Translations under genes and position numbers: made by a program
In this document: positions 1 through 8,147 of the stretch, one piece after another
How the letters are laid out: every line of letters begins with the position of its first letter
Numbering within the stretch: position 1 is the stretch's first letter
Assembly: GCA_018883635.1 (NCBI GenBank)
Contig: JAHLFT010000070.1
Coordinates: 1-62,678 of the forward strand
Direction: 5' to 3'
Source: Candidatus Lactobacillus pullistercoris
Lineage (GTDB): Bacteria; Bacillota; Bacilli; Lactobacillales; Lactobacillaceae
DNA length: 62,678 nt
Notes under the pieces: generated by a model
Seen by the model: the letters and a program-made list of their open reading frames with translations, nothing else
Database searches by the model: none
Told to the model about the DNA's origin: nothing

Positions 1-52
1 GAGCGCTTGACTGTTAATCAAGATGTCGTCAGTTCGAGTCTGACAGCCGGAG
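1..52 (+). tRNA. tRNA-Asn (GTT), 5' end cut by window edge
   Basis: The 3' part of a tRNA is visible: an anticodon arm whose 7-base loop (11-17) carries GTT at 13-15, a T arm with stem GTCAG/CTGAC around TTCGAGT (28-44), and the 3' acceptor strand 45-51 with discriminator G52. CCA is not encoded. The D arm and 5' acceptor strand lie outside the window. It is probably the last gene of a tRNA cluster, because a terminator follows at once. Confidence 0.93.
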
Positions 53-70
53 CTAAGAGGAAGAAGAAAG

Positions 71-93
71 GATACCGGGAGGTATCTTTTTTT
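71..93 (+). terminator. Intrinsic terminator after tRNA-Asn
   Basis: Hairpin GATACC-GGGA-GGTATC followed by seven T. It sits 19 bases after the tRNA and ends that transcript. Confidence 0.85.
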
Positions 94-191
94 GTGCATT
101 TTTTTAATTGTTATATTTTAAATAATTGATGAGTGATGAAACTTCAGTACTTTTATTCTTTTTAGGATTAAACACTAAATATACAGTTCGA

Positions 192-801
192 CTATTTTAA
201 TGAAGAATGACCAGTATAAGTTAAAATAGTAGAATCATCAAGTTCTTTTGGAGAAATTTGGTCCTTGTTGGCTAATTGATGATTTTTCTGAGTAATTAAT
301 ACTAGTGGTTCATTGTATAACTGTATAAATGATAAGTCAGAATATTTATTGTCTTTTGAACAGACTCCTAAATCGTACTTACCTGAACAGATTCCAGAAC
401 AAATCTCAGAAGTGAATGCATCATAATATATGAATTGAATATTAGATGAAAATTTAGATTGATAGTCAGCAATTTTGGGTAATAAATAACTACTTAAACC
501 AGTTGGAATACTTGCAAAACTAATAACATTTATTATCAGTCAATTTTTCCTTTTCAATCTGCCTTTTTCCATTCTCAATTGATTTTACTGAGAAAACTGC
601 GATTTGATAGAAAATTTCTTCATATTTTGTCAAAAAGATGCGTCCGTTATTTCGTTCGATAAGTTGACACCCTAATTCTTGTTCTAACGACTTCAACGAG
701 TTTGATAAACTAGGTTGGGAGATATTAAGGTTTCGAGCAGCCTTTAAAAATTGTTTTTCTTCAACTAGTTCTTTGAAGTAATAAAGCTATTGCAGATTCA
801 A
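192..801 (-). pseudogene. LysR-family transcriptional regulator, broken
   Basis: Read on the minus strand, this gives a typical LysR N-terminus: TTG start at 801, then MNLQ-stop-LYYFKELVEE and a winged-helix segment with ISQPSLSNSLKSLEQELG. Part of the effector-binding domain follows (IPTGLSSYLLPKIADYQ, YDLGVC, LVLITQKNH). Codon 5 is TAG where LysR proteins usually have Gln (CAG), so a C-to-T nonsense change is likely. A frame break near 535-550 separates the two domains, and the protein would stop at 192, short of the usual 290-300 residues. It cannot make a normal regulator. The gene it once controlled is not evident. Confidence 0.8.
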
Positions 802-880
802 ACTTGTCACCTATTACTCACTATATTCATGATTTTTCAAATTTCATTGTAATTAGAACTTTAACCTACTGCAATTAAGC

Positions 881-914
881 AAAACAGACTGAGAAAGTAT
901 CTCAGTCTGTTTTA
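881..914. terminator. Bidirectional terminator
   Basis: Stem AAAACAGACTGAGA / TCTCAGTCTGTTTT with loop AAGTA, flanked by A and T runs on both sides. It overlaps the stop codon of the b5-like gene and would end that minus-strand transcript. Confidence 0.85.
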
Positions 915-1139
915 TTTTAAAATTCCAGCTTTATTAATTTTCTTCAATATTTCTGTCCCATGAGGTGATTGTGAAATCTTATTTGTTAAATCTTGACCGG
1001 CTTGAAATCCATGATGATTTCCTTTAGGCCAATGATTATTATTTGTCACGTCATAGACTGTTCCATTTACAGCAATATAGGCTGGACGTCCATTTAGGCC
1101 ATTATTTTGCACTAAGTCTTGTTTAGTAAATTCTTTCAT
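912..1139 (-). CDS. Small cytochrome b5-like haem-binding protein
   Basis: A 75-residue protein of the cytochrome-b5-like haem/steroid-binding fold in a minimal soluble form. It has KQDLVQNNG, then PAYIAVNGTVYDVT, then HWPKG (equivalent to the HPGG haem loop) and SPHG (equivalent to the second axial His, about 25 residues on), so both candidate haem ligands are kept. There is no signal peptide or membrane segment. The start is the ATG at 1139 behind a GGAGGCC site. It is transcribed alone and ends in a strong hairpin. Family members are common in lactobacilli; the role is unknown, perhaps haem carriage or electron transfer. The window also holds a haem importer (46184-51809), which makes haem use plausible. 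Function is inferred from fold alone. Confidence 0.85.
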   Translation of the reverse strand: MKEFTKQDLVQNNGLNGRPAYIAVNGTVYDVTNNNHWPKGNHHGFQAGQDLTNKISQSPHGTEILKKINKAGILK

Positions 1140-1219
1140 GTTGGGCCTCCTTTTATAAATTCAATTAATAATTAAATAGTAACACGACGTCACTTTATAA
1201 ACTATTAATATGCTTCAAT

Positions 1220-2083
1220 TTATAAATCGCGCCAACCGGCTATGTCCCAAGAGGTAAAATCATAATCTAGTTTCTTTTGATAGATTCTTTAATATGCTTT
1301 CACTTTTTGTTGATAATCTTTTTGCATCATTTTTTCGGAATTAGCTTTCAAGCTCAAAGTTACATCTGGAAAAATAACTGGTAAAACATGTACTATATAT
1401 TGAGTTTGATAGAAATTAGGATTTTTCTTTTCTATTTTTTCTGTATTACGAATTTCTACAAAAATAGAGATAATAGGAACATTTTGCTTAGCTGCAAAAT
1501 AATAGGCGCCTCGCTGTAATTTTCTTGGCTTGCGGTAATTCCACCACATTTCCTGCTCAGGATAGATAAGAGCCCATTTTTCTTGATCTAGGGCAGTATG
1601 CAGATGATCAAAAAAATCATTACCTATGTAATTAGCACTATTTACTAACGGAATTGTTCCAATGTAATTCATTAAGTACTTGAAAAATCCCGGCAACATT
1701 AAATTTGTGTCTTCAATTACGATAGATAAGTTACGATGCATTTTTTTAGCCAAACAATTAATTGTCAATGCATCTAGTTGATCAAAATGGTTAGAAGTCA
1801 CGATTGCACCGCCGCGTGGCAGATTCACTAAATGTTTAAGGCCTGTAAACTTTGTAGAAGAAGAAAGAGTTTGAGTAAAAAAACTCAACATTAACTTGCC
1901 AATTTTATTATTAAATTTTCCAGAAATATTATTTTGCTTGTTCCAAAAGTTATTTACCAAATTTAATCGCTGTTTAAGTGACATTACGGGATCACCAATT
2001 TCAACTTTTGCAGTAAAGTCACGTTTGTTTGCGGCAGATTTAATATTTTGGATTACTTTTTCGCGATTATCACCAATAATCAT
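1220..2083 (-). pseudogene. PlsC-type acyltransferase with premature stop near the C-terminus
   Basis: The 264-residue open part has the lysophospholipid acyltransferase motifs: NHFDQLD (H-X4-D catalytic motif) and YPEQEMWW (acyl-acceptor motif). The ATG at 2083 follows an AAGGAAAGAG ribosome site. The frame stops with TAA at 1289-1291, yet the same frame continues for 23 more codons of sensible protein (YQKKLDYDFTSWDIAGWRDL) to a second TAA at 1220-1222. I read the first stop as a nonsense mutation that removes the tail. The catalytic core is whole, so partial activity is possible. It is the last gene of the damaged minus-strand run starting at 4641. The acceptor (phospholipid, glycolipid or polysaccharide) cannot be told. 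Confidence 0.75.
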
Positions 2084-2142
2084 AATGAGATTTTTTCTCT
2101 TTCCTTAACTTTGGCCCAGGTGTTGGGTTATTGTTCAATTTT

Positions 2143-3023
2143 TTAAACTTTAGTTGCCATTTTTTCTAAATCTTTTCGGGCATTTTCACGTTATTCATCG
2201 GTGAAATTATTTAGTTCAGCCTTTAATTCATCATAGAATTCAGTTTTTTGTGCGACTTTCCAGAAATATTCACCATATTGTAAGTCCTTAAAATGCCATG
2301 GCTTAAAGAAAAGATTGTAATGGACAATCTTTGGATTAGGAAATTCAGGTAGATTTTCGTTTGGCATAGCATCCCATTCTTTAGGCAAATGATAAATTTG
2401 TTTTTCGCAAATTTCATTCATGTATGCTTGGTCTGGATCAATATTATCAAAGTGGTATTTTTCGATCAGATAATAAAAGCGTTGAATGAATTTTTTATCT
2501 CGAAATGCCTTCATATTAAAAATAATTACGCCATTGTTAATATATTTTTCTGGAGAGAAAATACCCTGACATTTAGTAATATATTCTTGTAATAGTGGCA
2601 TATAGCGAATTGAGAGATCGGTACAGCTGGCAAACATATTTTCACCAATCTCAATATTAAAAATTTCGGCTAGATCGGTATTGATTATTGTATCGGCATC
2701 TAGATAAATTGCTTTATTATATTGAGAAAATAATTCAGGAATAAACGATAAAAAATCAACATGGTGAAGAACTGTACCCGTAAATAATTTCCCTGACTAT
2801 TATGAATTGGATTAACCATCTCATAGTTAATTTTAAAAATATTTATGTGAACATTTTTAGTAGTTAATTTTTCTAAACTTTTTTGTGACTAGGACTTATT
2901 TCCTGTACTAAAAGTGTCACAGTATAATCGTTTTTTGCACTTGCGTATCTATTAAAGATTGAATAGATAGTGCGGAGTAAGAAGTGTAATTGTCACTTAT
3001 TGTATAAAAAATGGGAATGTCAT
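2143..3023 (-). pseudogene. Family-8 glycosyltransferase, multiply frameshifted
   Basis: Fragments in different frames add up to one GT8 enzyme. FYTISDNYTSYSALSIQSLI lies near the start (ATG 3023, GAGG upstream), then LLVQEISPSHKK, then GNYLRVQFFT. After a frame break near 2740-2750 comes IPELFSQYNKAIYLDADT, with the DxD metal/sugar-nucleotide motif, and INNGVIIFNMKAFRD. An extra in-frame TAA at 2191 precedes the natural end at 2143. At least two frameshifts and two stops make it inactive. GT8 enzymes in such loci add glucose or galactose to surface polymers; the original acceptor is unknown. It sits between a second broken GT8 gene and an acyltransferase. Confidence 0.82.
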
Positions 3024-3045
3024 ATCAAAATCCTCAAAATCAAAA

Positions 3046-3878
3046 CTACAAATTATTTTTTACTTTTAAATATGTTGTTAATAAATCATCATATTCGTGA
3101 AGATGTAAAACACTGTGGACACGCTTAACATCCCATGGTTTTACAGTTAGAAGATGAAAATAAGGTTTAAACCGAAAAATGGTTGTAAAATGCTGAATAA
3201 CTGTATCAGGCTGCAAACGATACTGTTCATTAAAGCGGCGGGGTGCGATTCGTTTTCGGACAGCTAGTTTATTGAGTGCTGTCTGGTCAGAAAAAAACAT
3301 CCTTTTGGTTTGCATTTTATGTCGAACTTTTTTAAACAAACCAGTTTTCCTAATTTCAGTCATATTAAGCAGTAGTACACCGGAATTAATGTAATCAAAT
3401 AAATGGTGACTGTGCCAATTATGAAAGAAAAATTTCCCCAATAATCGAGCACACCTATAAATTCTATCTTTCCTAATGTTTGGTTATAAAATTGGGTTAA
3501 ATCTCTGCGGACAATTATATCGTCGTCTAAATATAAAATCTGATCCGGAATTTCCTCAATTTGGTCCGCAAATAATCGAAGCATGGCATATGGGGTAAAA
3601 CGCGTTTTCATATTCGCTAATGGCTGCGTTTTGAAAAAATATTCAGAACAATCAATTAGCTTTAAGGTGTTCTTCTTATTCTTAGCAACTAATAAGGAAC
3701 GAATATAATTTGCTGCCTTTTTGGAAAAGGGTTGATATTTTTGAGGATCAACATTAGCAGTGAGTATGTAGATATGTAACTCTGTATTAACATTTTTTAA
3801 TAAAGAAAGGGTAGAGATTAAGACACCATCTTGGGCATTATGATCTCCATAAAAAAGAATATTAATTCTAAACCTCAC
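3046..3878 (-). pseudogene. Family-8 glycosyltransferase split by one frameshift
   Basis: The first ORF (GTG 3878 to 3360) holds the N-terminal GT8 half, including ILYLDDDIIVRRDL with the D-x-D motif. The second (to 3046) holds the C-terminal half with DYINSGVLLLNM and the closing FKPYFHLLTVKPWD. The halves join exactly if one G is added to the GGGG run near 3439, giving DYWGKFFFHNW. This is a single lesion in a homopolymer, so it could be recent, phase-variable or an assembly error. It lies in the same operon as the broken acyltransferase upstream (8 bases apart) and the other GT8 downstream. Confidence 0.82.
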
Positions 3879-3885
3879 GATTGTT

Positions 3886-4641
3886 TTATTTTTGTTTGTA
3901 TTTATAGTAACTATAATTACTTTTTTTGGAACGATAAGTCAATGATTTAAAAATTTTATCATGTAATTTAGCTTGGTCAAGTTTCTTAGGTAAAGTCCTG
4001 TCCGGATAAAATGGTACATCAAGATAAATAGTTATTTTTGGCTTTTTGATAAATCGTCTTTTTTGATAAGTCGTTGTCGCAGTAAAGCTAGGCACATTTA
4101 GATAAACAGGGAAGTGCATGCTGGTATCGCTGAAAGGACGAATTTTAGGATAGTACGGCCAAACATATGCTTCAGGATAAATTAAAATGATGCCTTGTTT
4201 ATCGTTTATTATAGTCTGAATGGCCTTAATAAGTTGACTTGACTACTTGAGGCTTTTACCAACAGGTAAACCAGCGTAACGAACCAGATGTTTGCCAATA
4301 AAAGCGATGACCCAATTAGCTTGATCGGCAATTGCATAAAAATTTTTAACAGGAAAAATCGTAAGCGGTGTAAATACATCTCCTAGAATTAAAGTATGGT
4401 TTGCGTAGACAAAATAACTACCAGAGACTTCTTTTAATTTATTTTTACCAATTACCTGAACTCTAAGTATTATTCATGAATAAACCCACGCAAAGCCTGA
4501 AGCCAAAACGCGAATCAATCTATTTTTGATTTTTTCTGAAGTTTTGGAAGGAATAATCTCATATGAGGAAGACAAAGTGTAGTCTTGATGAGGAGATTTG
4601 ATGATATCATCAAAAAATTTATGATGGTAATAAGTTTTCAC
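3886..4641 (-). pseudogene. Acyltransferase (PlsC-like), broken by internal stops
   Basis: A GTG at 4641 behind GGAGG opens a frame reading KTYYHHKFFDDIIK, then GFAWVYS-stop (TGA near 4475), then YFVYANHTLILGD (NHTLILGD, the H-X4-D motif), LVRYAGLPVGKSLK-stop near 4243, IILIYPEAYVWPYYPK, and an intact last 77 codons (PVYLNVPSFTATTTYQKRR). All fragments share one frame, so two nonsense codons, not frameshifts, inactivate it. It heads the decayed operon 4641-1220. It is related to the acyltransferase at 1220-2083, so the locus once had two such enzymes flanking two glycosyltransferases. Confidence 0.8.
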
Positions 4642-4686
4642 ACAATTCCTCCCTTAATTTTTAACAAGTATTTTAATTTTATCATG

Positions 4687-4726
4687 AAAAAAGGCGAAAC
4701 AGCAGTAAGAGCCGTTTCGCCTTTTT
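4687..4726. terminator. Bidirectional terminator
   Basis: Stem AAAAAGGCGAAAC / GTTTCGCCTTTTT around a 13-base loop. It lies between the decayed operon and the tRNA-Lys gene. Confidence 0.8.
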
Positions 4727-4739
4727 GAAAAGAAGCATA

Positions 4740-4770
4740 AAAAAAGCACCGCCTACTTGCAGTGCATTTT
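4740..4770 (-). terminator. Terminator of tRNA-Lys copy 1
   Basis: On the minus strand, GCACTGC-AAGTAG-GCGGTGC followed by a run of seven T lies just past the encoded CCA end of the tRNA. Confidence 0.7.
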
Positions 4771-4776
4771 CCATAT

Positions 4777-4852
4777 TGGTGGGTGGTGAGGGGATCGAAC
4801 CCTCGACCCACGGATTAAGAGTCCGTTGCTCTGCCAGCTGAGCTAACCACCC
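4777..4852 (-). tRNA. tRNA-Lys (CTT), copy 1, CCA encoded
   Basis: The minus strand starts GGGTGGTTAGCTCAG and has anticodon loop CTCTTAA with anticodon CTT. The T loop is TTCGATC, the acceptor closes as CACCC and the discriminator is A (4780). The genome encodes CCA at 4777-4779. The 73-base body equals that of the copy at 5304-5376. Confidence 0.96.
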
Positions 4853-4913
4853 ATTTCATCGCTGACAGTTAAATATATTATCAATTTATTTACTTGTTGG
4901 CAAGTCTTTTTTT

Positions 4914-4944
4914 AAAAAAAATAAAAAGTCGCTTCTTGCGACTT
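4914..4944 (-). terminator. Terminator of the 74-residue ORF
   Basis: Stem AAGTCGC-TTCTT-GCGACTT overlaps the stop codon and runs into a long T tract on the minus strand. Confidence 0.8.
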
Positions 4945-5167
4945 AAAGCTTATCTGCAATTTTGTACGGTTGACCATGATTTTGGTCACGTACACTATCT
5001 GCTAAATAAATTGCGTATTTTCCATTTTTGGCATTCTTGGCAATAATAAGTTGTCCAGCGGTTGGCTTTTCTGCCTTAATAATTTGAGCACTTCGACGAG
5101 CTTCTTTGAAATCATGAGAAGAAGCAATTGCATCGCCGGGATTAAAAAATACATTTTCGTTGTTCAT
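4943..5167 (-). CDS. Conserved small hypothetical protein
   Basis: A 74-residue soluble protein with a strong GGAGGCG ribosome site before ATG 5167 and its own terminator. It begins NNENVFFNPGDAIASSHDF and contains KEARRSAQIIKAEKP followed by a beta-rich part (GQLIIAKNAKNGKYAIYLAD). No signal peptide, cysteines or known motif can be seen. It lies between the two tRNA-Lys genes on the same strand as both. I do not recognise a function. The site, terminator and normal lactobacillar codon use argue that it is a real gene. Confidence 0.75.
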   Translation of the reverse strand: MNNENVFFNPGDAIASSHDFKEARRSAQIIKAEKPTAGQLIIAKNAKNGKYAIYLADSVRDQNHGQPYKIADKL

Positions 5168-5264
5168 AAGAACGCCTCCTTTTTATTACTTTTAACTATA
5201 TTTTACCAATATTTGCGTAGTAAAGCTCATAAAAAGAAGTAAGTAATAATTATTTTAAGTAAAT

Positions 5265-5295
5265 AAAAAAAGCATTGTTGAAACAATGCTTTTTT
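5265..5295. terminator. Terminator of tRNA-Lys copy 2
   Basis: AGCATTGTT / AACAATGCT stem with A and T runs on the two sides, directly downstream of the minus-strand tRNA. Confidence 0.8.
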
Positions 5296-5303
5296 ATATA
5301 ATA

Positions 5304-5376
5304 GTGGGTGGTGAGGGGATCGAACCCTCGACCCACGGATTAAGAGTCCGTTGCTCTGCCAGCTGAGCTAACCACC
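5304..5376 (-). tRNA. tRNA-Lys (CTT), copy 2, CCA not encoded
   Basis: The 73-base body is the same as the copy at 4780-4852, with anticodon CTT. The three bases after the discriminator read CTA on the minus strand, so CCA must be added after transcription, unlike copy 1. The duplication spans only about 530 bases and brackets the 74-residue ORF. Confidence 0.96.
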
Positions 5377-5453
5377 CATCAATACTGACAATAATTATTA
5401 TGCAATTTATTACTAATAAAATCAAGTCTTTTTTTATAATTTTTCATAATTTT

Positions 5454-5482
5454 TTGGCTAAAATAATAAAAATCAGTATAAT
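5454..5482 (+). promoter_or_regulatory. Promoter of the wal operon
   Basis: -35 TTGGCT (5454-5459), a 17-base spacer and -10 TATAAT (5477-5482), placed about 26 bases before the walR start and followed by AAAGGAGG. Confidence 0.7.
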
Positions 5483-5507
5483 AAGGTAAGTAAAGGAGGC
5501 ATTCTCG

Positions 5508-6224
5508 ATGCCAAAGAAAATTCTCGTCGTCGATGATGAGAAGCCAATTTCCGATATTATTAAGTTTAATTTAACTAAGGAAGGCTTCGACGTCGACACT
5601 GCCTACGATGGTGAAGAGGCTGTTAAGAAAGTTGACGAATACGATCCGGATCTAATGATCCTTGATTTAATGTTACCTAAAAAAGACGGACTTGAAGTAG
5701 CTCGTGAAGTTAGACAAACCCACGACATGCCAATTATTATGGTTACCGCAAAAGATACTGAAATTGATAAGGTTTTAGGTCTTGAAATGGGAGCAGATGA
5801 TTATGTTACTAAGCCTTTCTCAAACCGTGAATTAGTAGCACGGGTAAAGGCCAATTTGCGTCGCCGTGACATTGTTAAAAAGGCAGAAGCTGCTACCCAA
5901 GAAGAAGCAGATAAAAATATAAAAATTGGTAATTTAGTAATAATGCCAGATGCTTATATAGTTGAAAAAAATGGTAAAAAGATTGAACTTACTCACCGTG
6001 AATTTGAACTTCTTTATTATTTAGCCCAACACATGGGTCAGGTTATGACTAGAGAGCACTTATTGCAAACTGTTTGGGGTTATGACTATTTTGGCGATGT
6101 CCGTACAGTTGACGTAACAGTACACCGTTTAAGAGAAAAAGTTGAAGATAATCCAATTCAACCACAAATTTTAATTACTCGGCGTGGTGTTGGCTATTAT
6201 GTAAAGCAACCCACTGAAGAATAA
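5508..6224 (+). CDS. walR: WalR, essential cell-wall response regulator
   Basis: A 238-residue OmpR/PhoB-class response regulator. The receiver domain (1-120) has the acidic pair in VVDDE, phosphoacceptor D53 in ILDLMLP, and VTAKD. The winged-helix domain (about 140-232) contains [13 protein letters not shown] and [14 protein letters not shown]. It is phosphorylated by WalK and controls autolysins and wall metabolism in Firmicutes. The start is the ATG at 5508 behind AAAGGAGG. It is first in the walRKHIJ-htrA block. A terminator-like hairpin (6228-6270) separates it from walK, so walR may be transcribed in excess of the rest. Confidence 0.97.
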   Translation: MPKKILVVDDEKPISDIIKFNLTKEGFDVDTAYDGEEAVKKVDEYDPDLMILDLMLPKKDGLEVAREVRQTHDMPIIMVTAKDTEIDKVLGLEMGADDYVTKPFSNRELVARVKANLRRRDIVKKAEAATQEEADKNIKIGNLVIMPDAYIVEKNGKKIELTHREFELLYYLAQHMGQVMTREHLLQTVWGYDYFGDVRTVDVTVHRLREKVEDNPIQPQILITRRGVGYYVKQPTEE

Positions 6225-6227
6225 TTG

Positions 6228-6270
6228 AGAAAGCCATAGGACTGTTAAAGAAGTGTGGCTTTCTTTTTTT
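6228..6270 (+). terminator. Terminator-like hairpin between walR and walK
   Basis: AGAAAGCCATA (6228-6238) can pair with TGTGGCTTTCT (6254-6264), with one G-T pair, and is followed by at least six T. It has all features of an intrinsic terminator, yet no clear promoter precedes walK, so it probably acts as a partial terminator setting the walR:walK ratio. Confidence 0.7.
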
Positions 6271-6290
6271 GTATGACTAATTTTTGAAAA

Positions 6291-8147
6291 ATGAAGAAGA
6301 TAAAACATATTTTTAAACATACTTTTAATTCTATTAACACGAAATTGGCAGTTGTTTTTATGCTGATGTTACTTGCTACAATTGAAGTCATCGGTGCATA
6401 TTTTACAAGACAATTAGAACAAAGTAGTATTGAAAACTTTCAGCAGACAATTCAATTACCACCGATTGTTACGAAACAATTAGCGGGACAGTTGGCTCAT
6501 GATGGAAAAAATACTGATGAACACTTAAATCGAATTATTAGTGACTATGATAATAATTCGGATATTAGTGAAATCATCGTTGTTGATAATAAAGATATCA
6601 TTCGAGCAGTTTCTAATTTGAACGACAAAAGTAGAGTTGGTCAGAGAGTTAATAACAATGACGTTAAACAAGTTACTTTAACTGGTCGACAAATAACAAA
6701 AATGGTTGATGATCACGGCAATTACATGATTCAAGTAACGCCTTTAACTAGTGGAACAAGCTCGACAAGTAATGTGGGTGCAATTTACGTTAGAGCTAGT
6801 ATGCAAGGTGTATTTAATGATTTAAGAAATACGTCATTAACATTCTTGTTTACTTCTATTATCGCGGCAATTTTAGGTGCAATTTTATCATTAGTTATTT
6901 CTAGAGCCATAACTAGGCCAATAGAAGAAATGCAGAATCAAGCTTTAAATATTGCTGATGGTGATTATTCTAATCAGGTAAAAATTTATTCTAATGATGA
7001 ATTAGGACAATTAGGTAAAGCATTTAACACACTCTCTATTCGAATTGAGCGATCGCAGGAGGAATCAGATAGTGAAAGGCGAAGGCTGGATAGCGTCCTT
7101 TCTCACATGACAGATGGAGTTCTTGCTACTGATCGTCATGGAAATGTAAGTGTTGTTAACCAAATGGCATTGAATTTCTTAAATATTCAAGAAAAGGATA
7201 TTATTAATAAACCGATTAATCAGGTTTTAGGTTTAAAAGATTCGGCTCAAGACCTAATTTCGAACCAAAAAGAAATTGTGGTAACTGTTAATGAAGGTAC
7301 ACGCGATGAAATGATCTTACATGCTAGTTTTTCTTTGATTAAGAGAGTAACTGGTTTTATATCAGGTAGTGTTTGTGTTCTTCATGATGTTACTGAACAA
7401 CAAAAAAATGAAAATTCGCAACGACAATTTGTTTCTAACGTCTCACACGAATTAAGAACGCCATTGACCAGTTTACAGGCCTATATTGAAGCTTTAAATG
7501 AGGGTGCGTGGAAAGATCCTAAGATTGCGCCACAATTTCTAGAAGTTACCCAAGAAGAAACTGAACGAATGATTCGAATGATCAATGATTTGCTTAGTTT
7601 ATCAAGAATGGACCGTGGGGTTTCGAAGATGGAACCTGAATGGGTAAACCTGAATGACTTTGTAACTCATATTTTGAATCGATTTGATATGATCGTTAAA
7701 AATGATGAAAGTAACAGTAAAAAGAAAAAGTACACTATTAAGCGCGAACTTGGAAATCAAGCTCTTTGGGTCGAAATAGATACTGATAAAATGATGCAAG
7801 TAATCGATAATATTATGAATAATGCTATTAAGTATTCACCTGATGGTGGAGTGATTACTGTTCGTTTAGTTCAGAATCAAAATCATGTAATTTTGAGTAT
7901 TTCCGACCAAGGTTTAGGTATCCCTAGAAAAGATTTAGGTAAAATTTTTGATCGCTTCTATCGTGTTGATAAGGCACGTTCTCGTGCGCAAGGTGGTACT
8001 GGACTAGGCCTAGCAATTGCCAAGGAAATTGTGGAAGCCCATCATGGAAGAATTTGGGCAGATAGTAGTGAAGGCAGAGGATCAACATTCTATATTTCTT
8101 TGCCATATGAACCAATGAGTGAGGAGGATGATTGGGATGAAGTTTAA
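6291..8147 (+). CDS. walK: WalK, essential cell-wall sensor histidine kinase
   Basis: 618 residues. Order: membrane segment about 15-36, extracytoplasmic sensor about 37-178, second membrane segment about 180-203, HAMP about 204-256 (ISRAITRPIEEM), PAS about 262-370, dimerisation/phosphoacceptor domain with H386 in SHELRTPL, and the ATPase domain with NIMNNAIKYS, DQGLGIP, FDRFYRVDKARS and GGTGLGLAIAKE. It senses the cell-wall state and phosphorylates WalR. The ribosome site before ATG 6291 is weak compared with its neighbours. The 3' end overlaps walH. Length and domain order are those of the complete Lactobacillales enzyme. Confidence 0.97.
   Translation: MKKIKHIFKHTFNSINTKLAVVFMLMLLATIEVIGAYFTRQLEQSSIENFQQTIQLPPIVTKQLAGQLAHDGKNTDEHLNRIISDYDNNSDISEIIVVDNKDIIRAVSNLNDKSRVGQRVNNNDVKQVTLTGRQITKMVDDHGNYMIQVTPLTSGTSSTSNVGAIYVRASMQGVFNDLRNTSLTFLFTSIIAAILGAILSLVISRAITRPIEEMQNQALNIADGDYSNQVKIYSNDELGQLGKAFNTLSIRIERSQEESDSERRRLDSVLSHMTDGVLATDRHGNVSVVNQMALNFLNIQEKDIINKPINQVLGLKDSAQDLISNQKEIVVTVNEGTRDEMILHASFSLIKRVTGFISGSVCVLHDVTEQQKNENSQRQFVSNVSHELRTPLTSLQAYIEALNEGAWKDPKIAPQFLEVTQEETERMIRMINDLLSLSRMDRGVSKMEPEWVNLNDFVTHILNRFDMIVKNDESNSKKKKYTIKRELGNQALWVEIDTDKMMQVIDNIMNNAIKYSPDGGVITVRLVQNQNHVILSISDQGLGIPRKDLGKIFDRFYRVDKARSRAQGGTGLGLAIAKEIVEAHHGRIWADSSEGRGSTFYISLPYEPMSEEDDWDEV

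Noticed and set aside
1896-2108. 70-codon ORF antisense to the acyltransferase
   Set aside because: Shadow frame with no start signal; the opposite strand carries the recognisable PlsC motifs.
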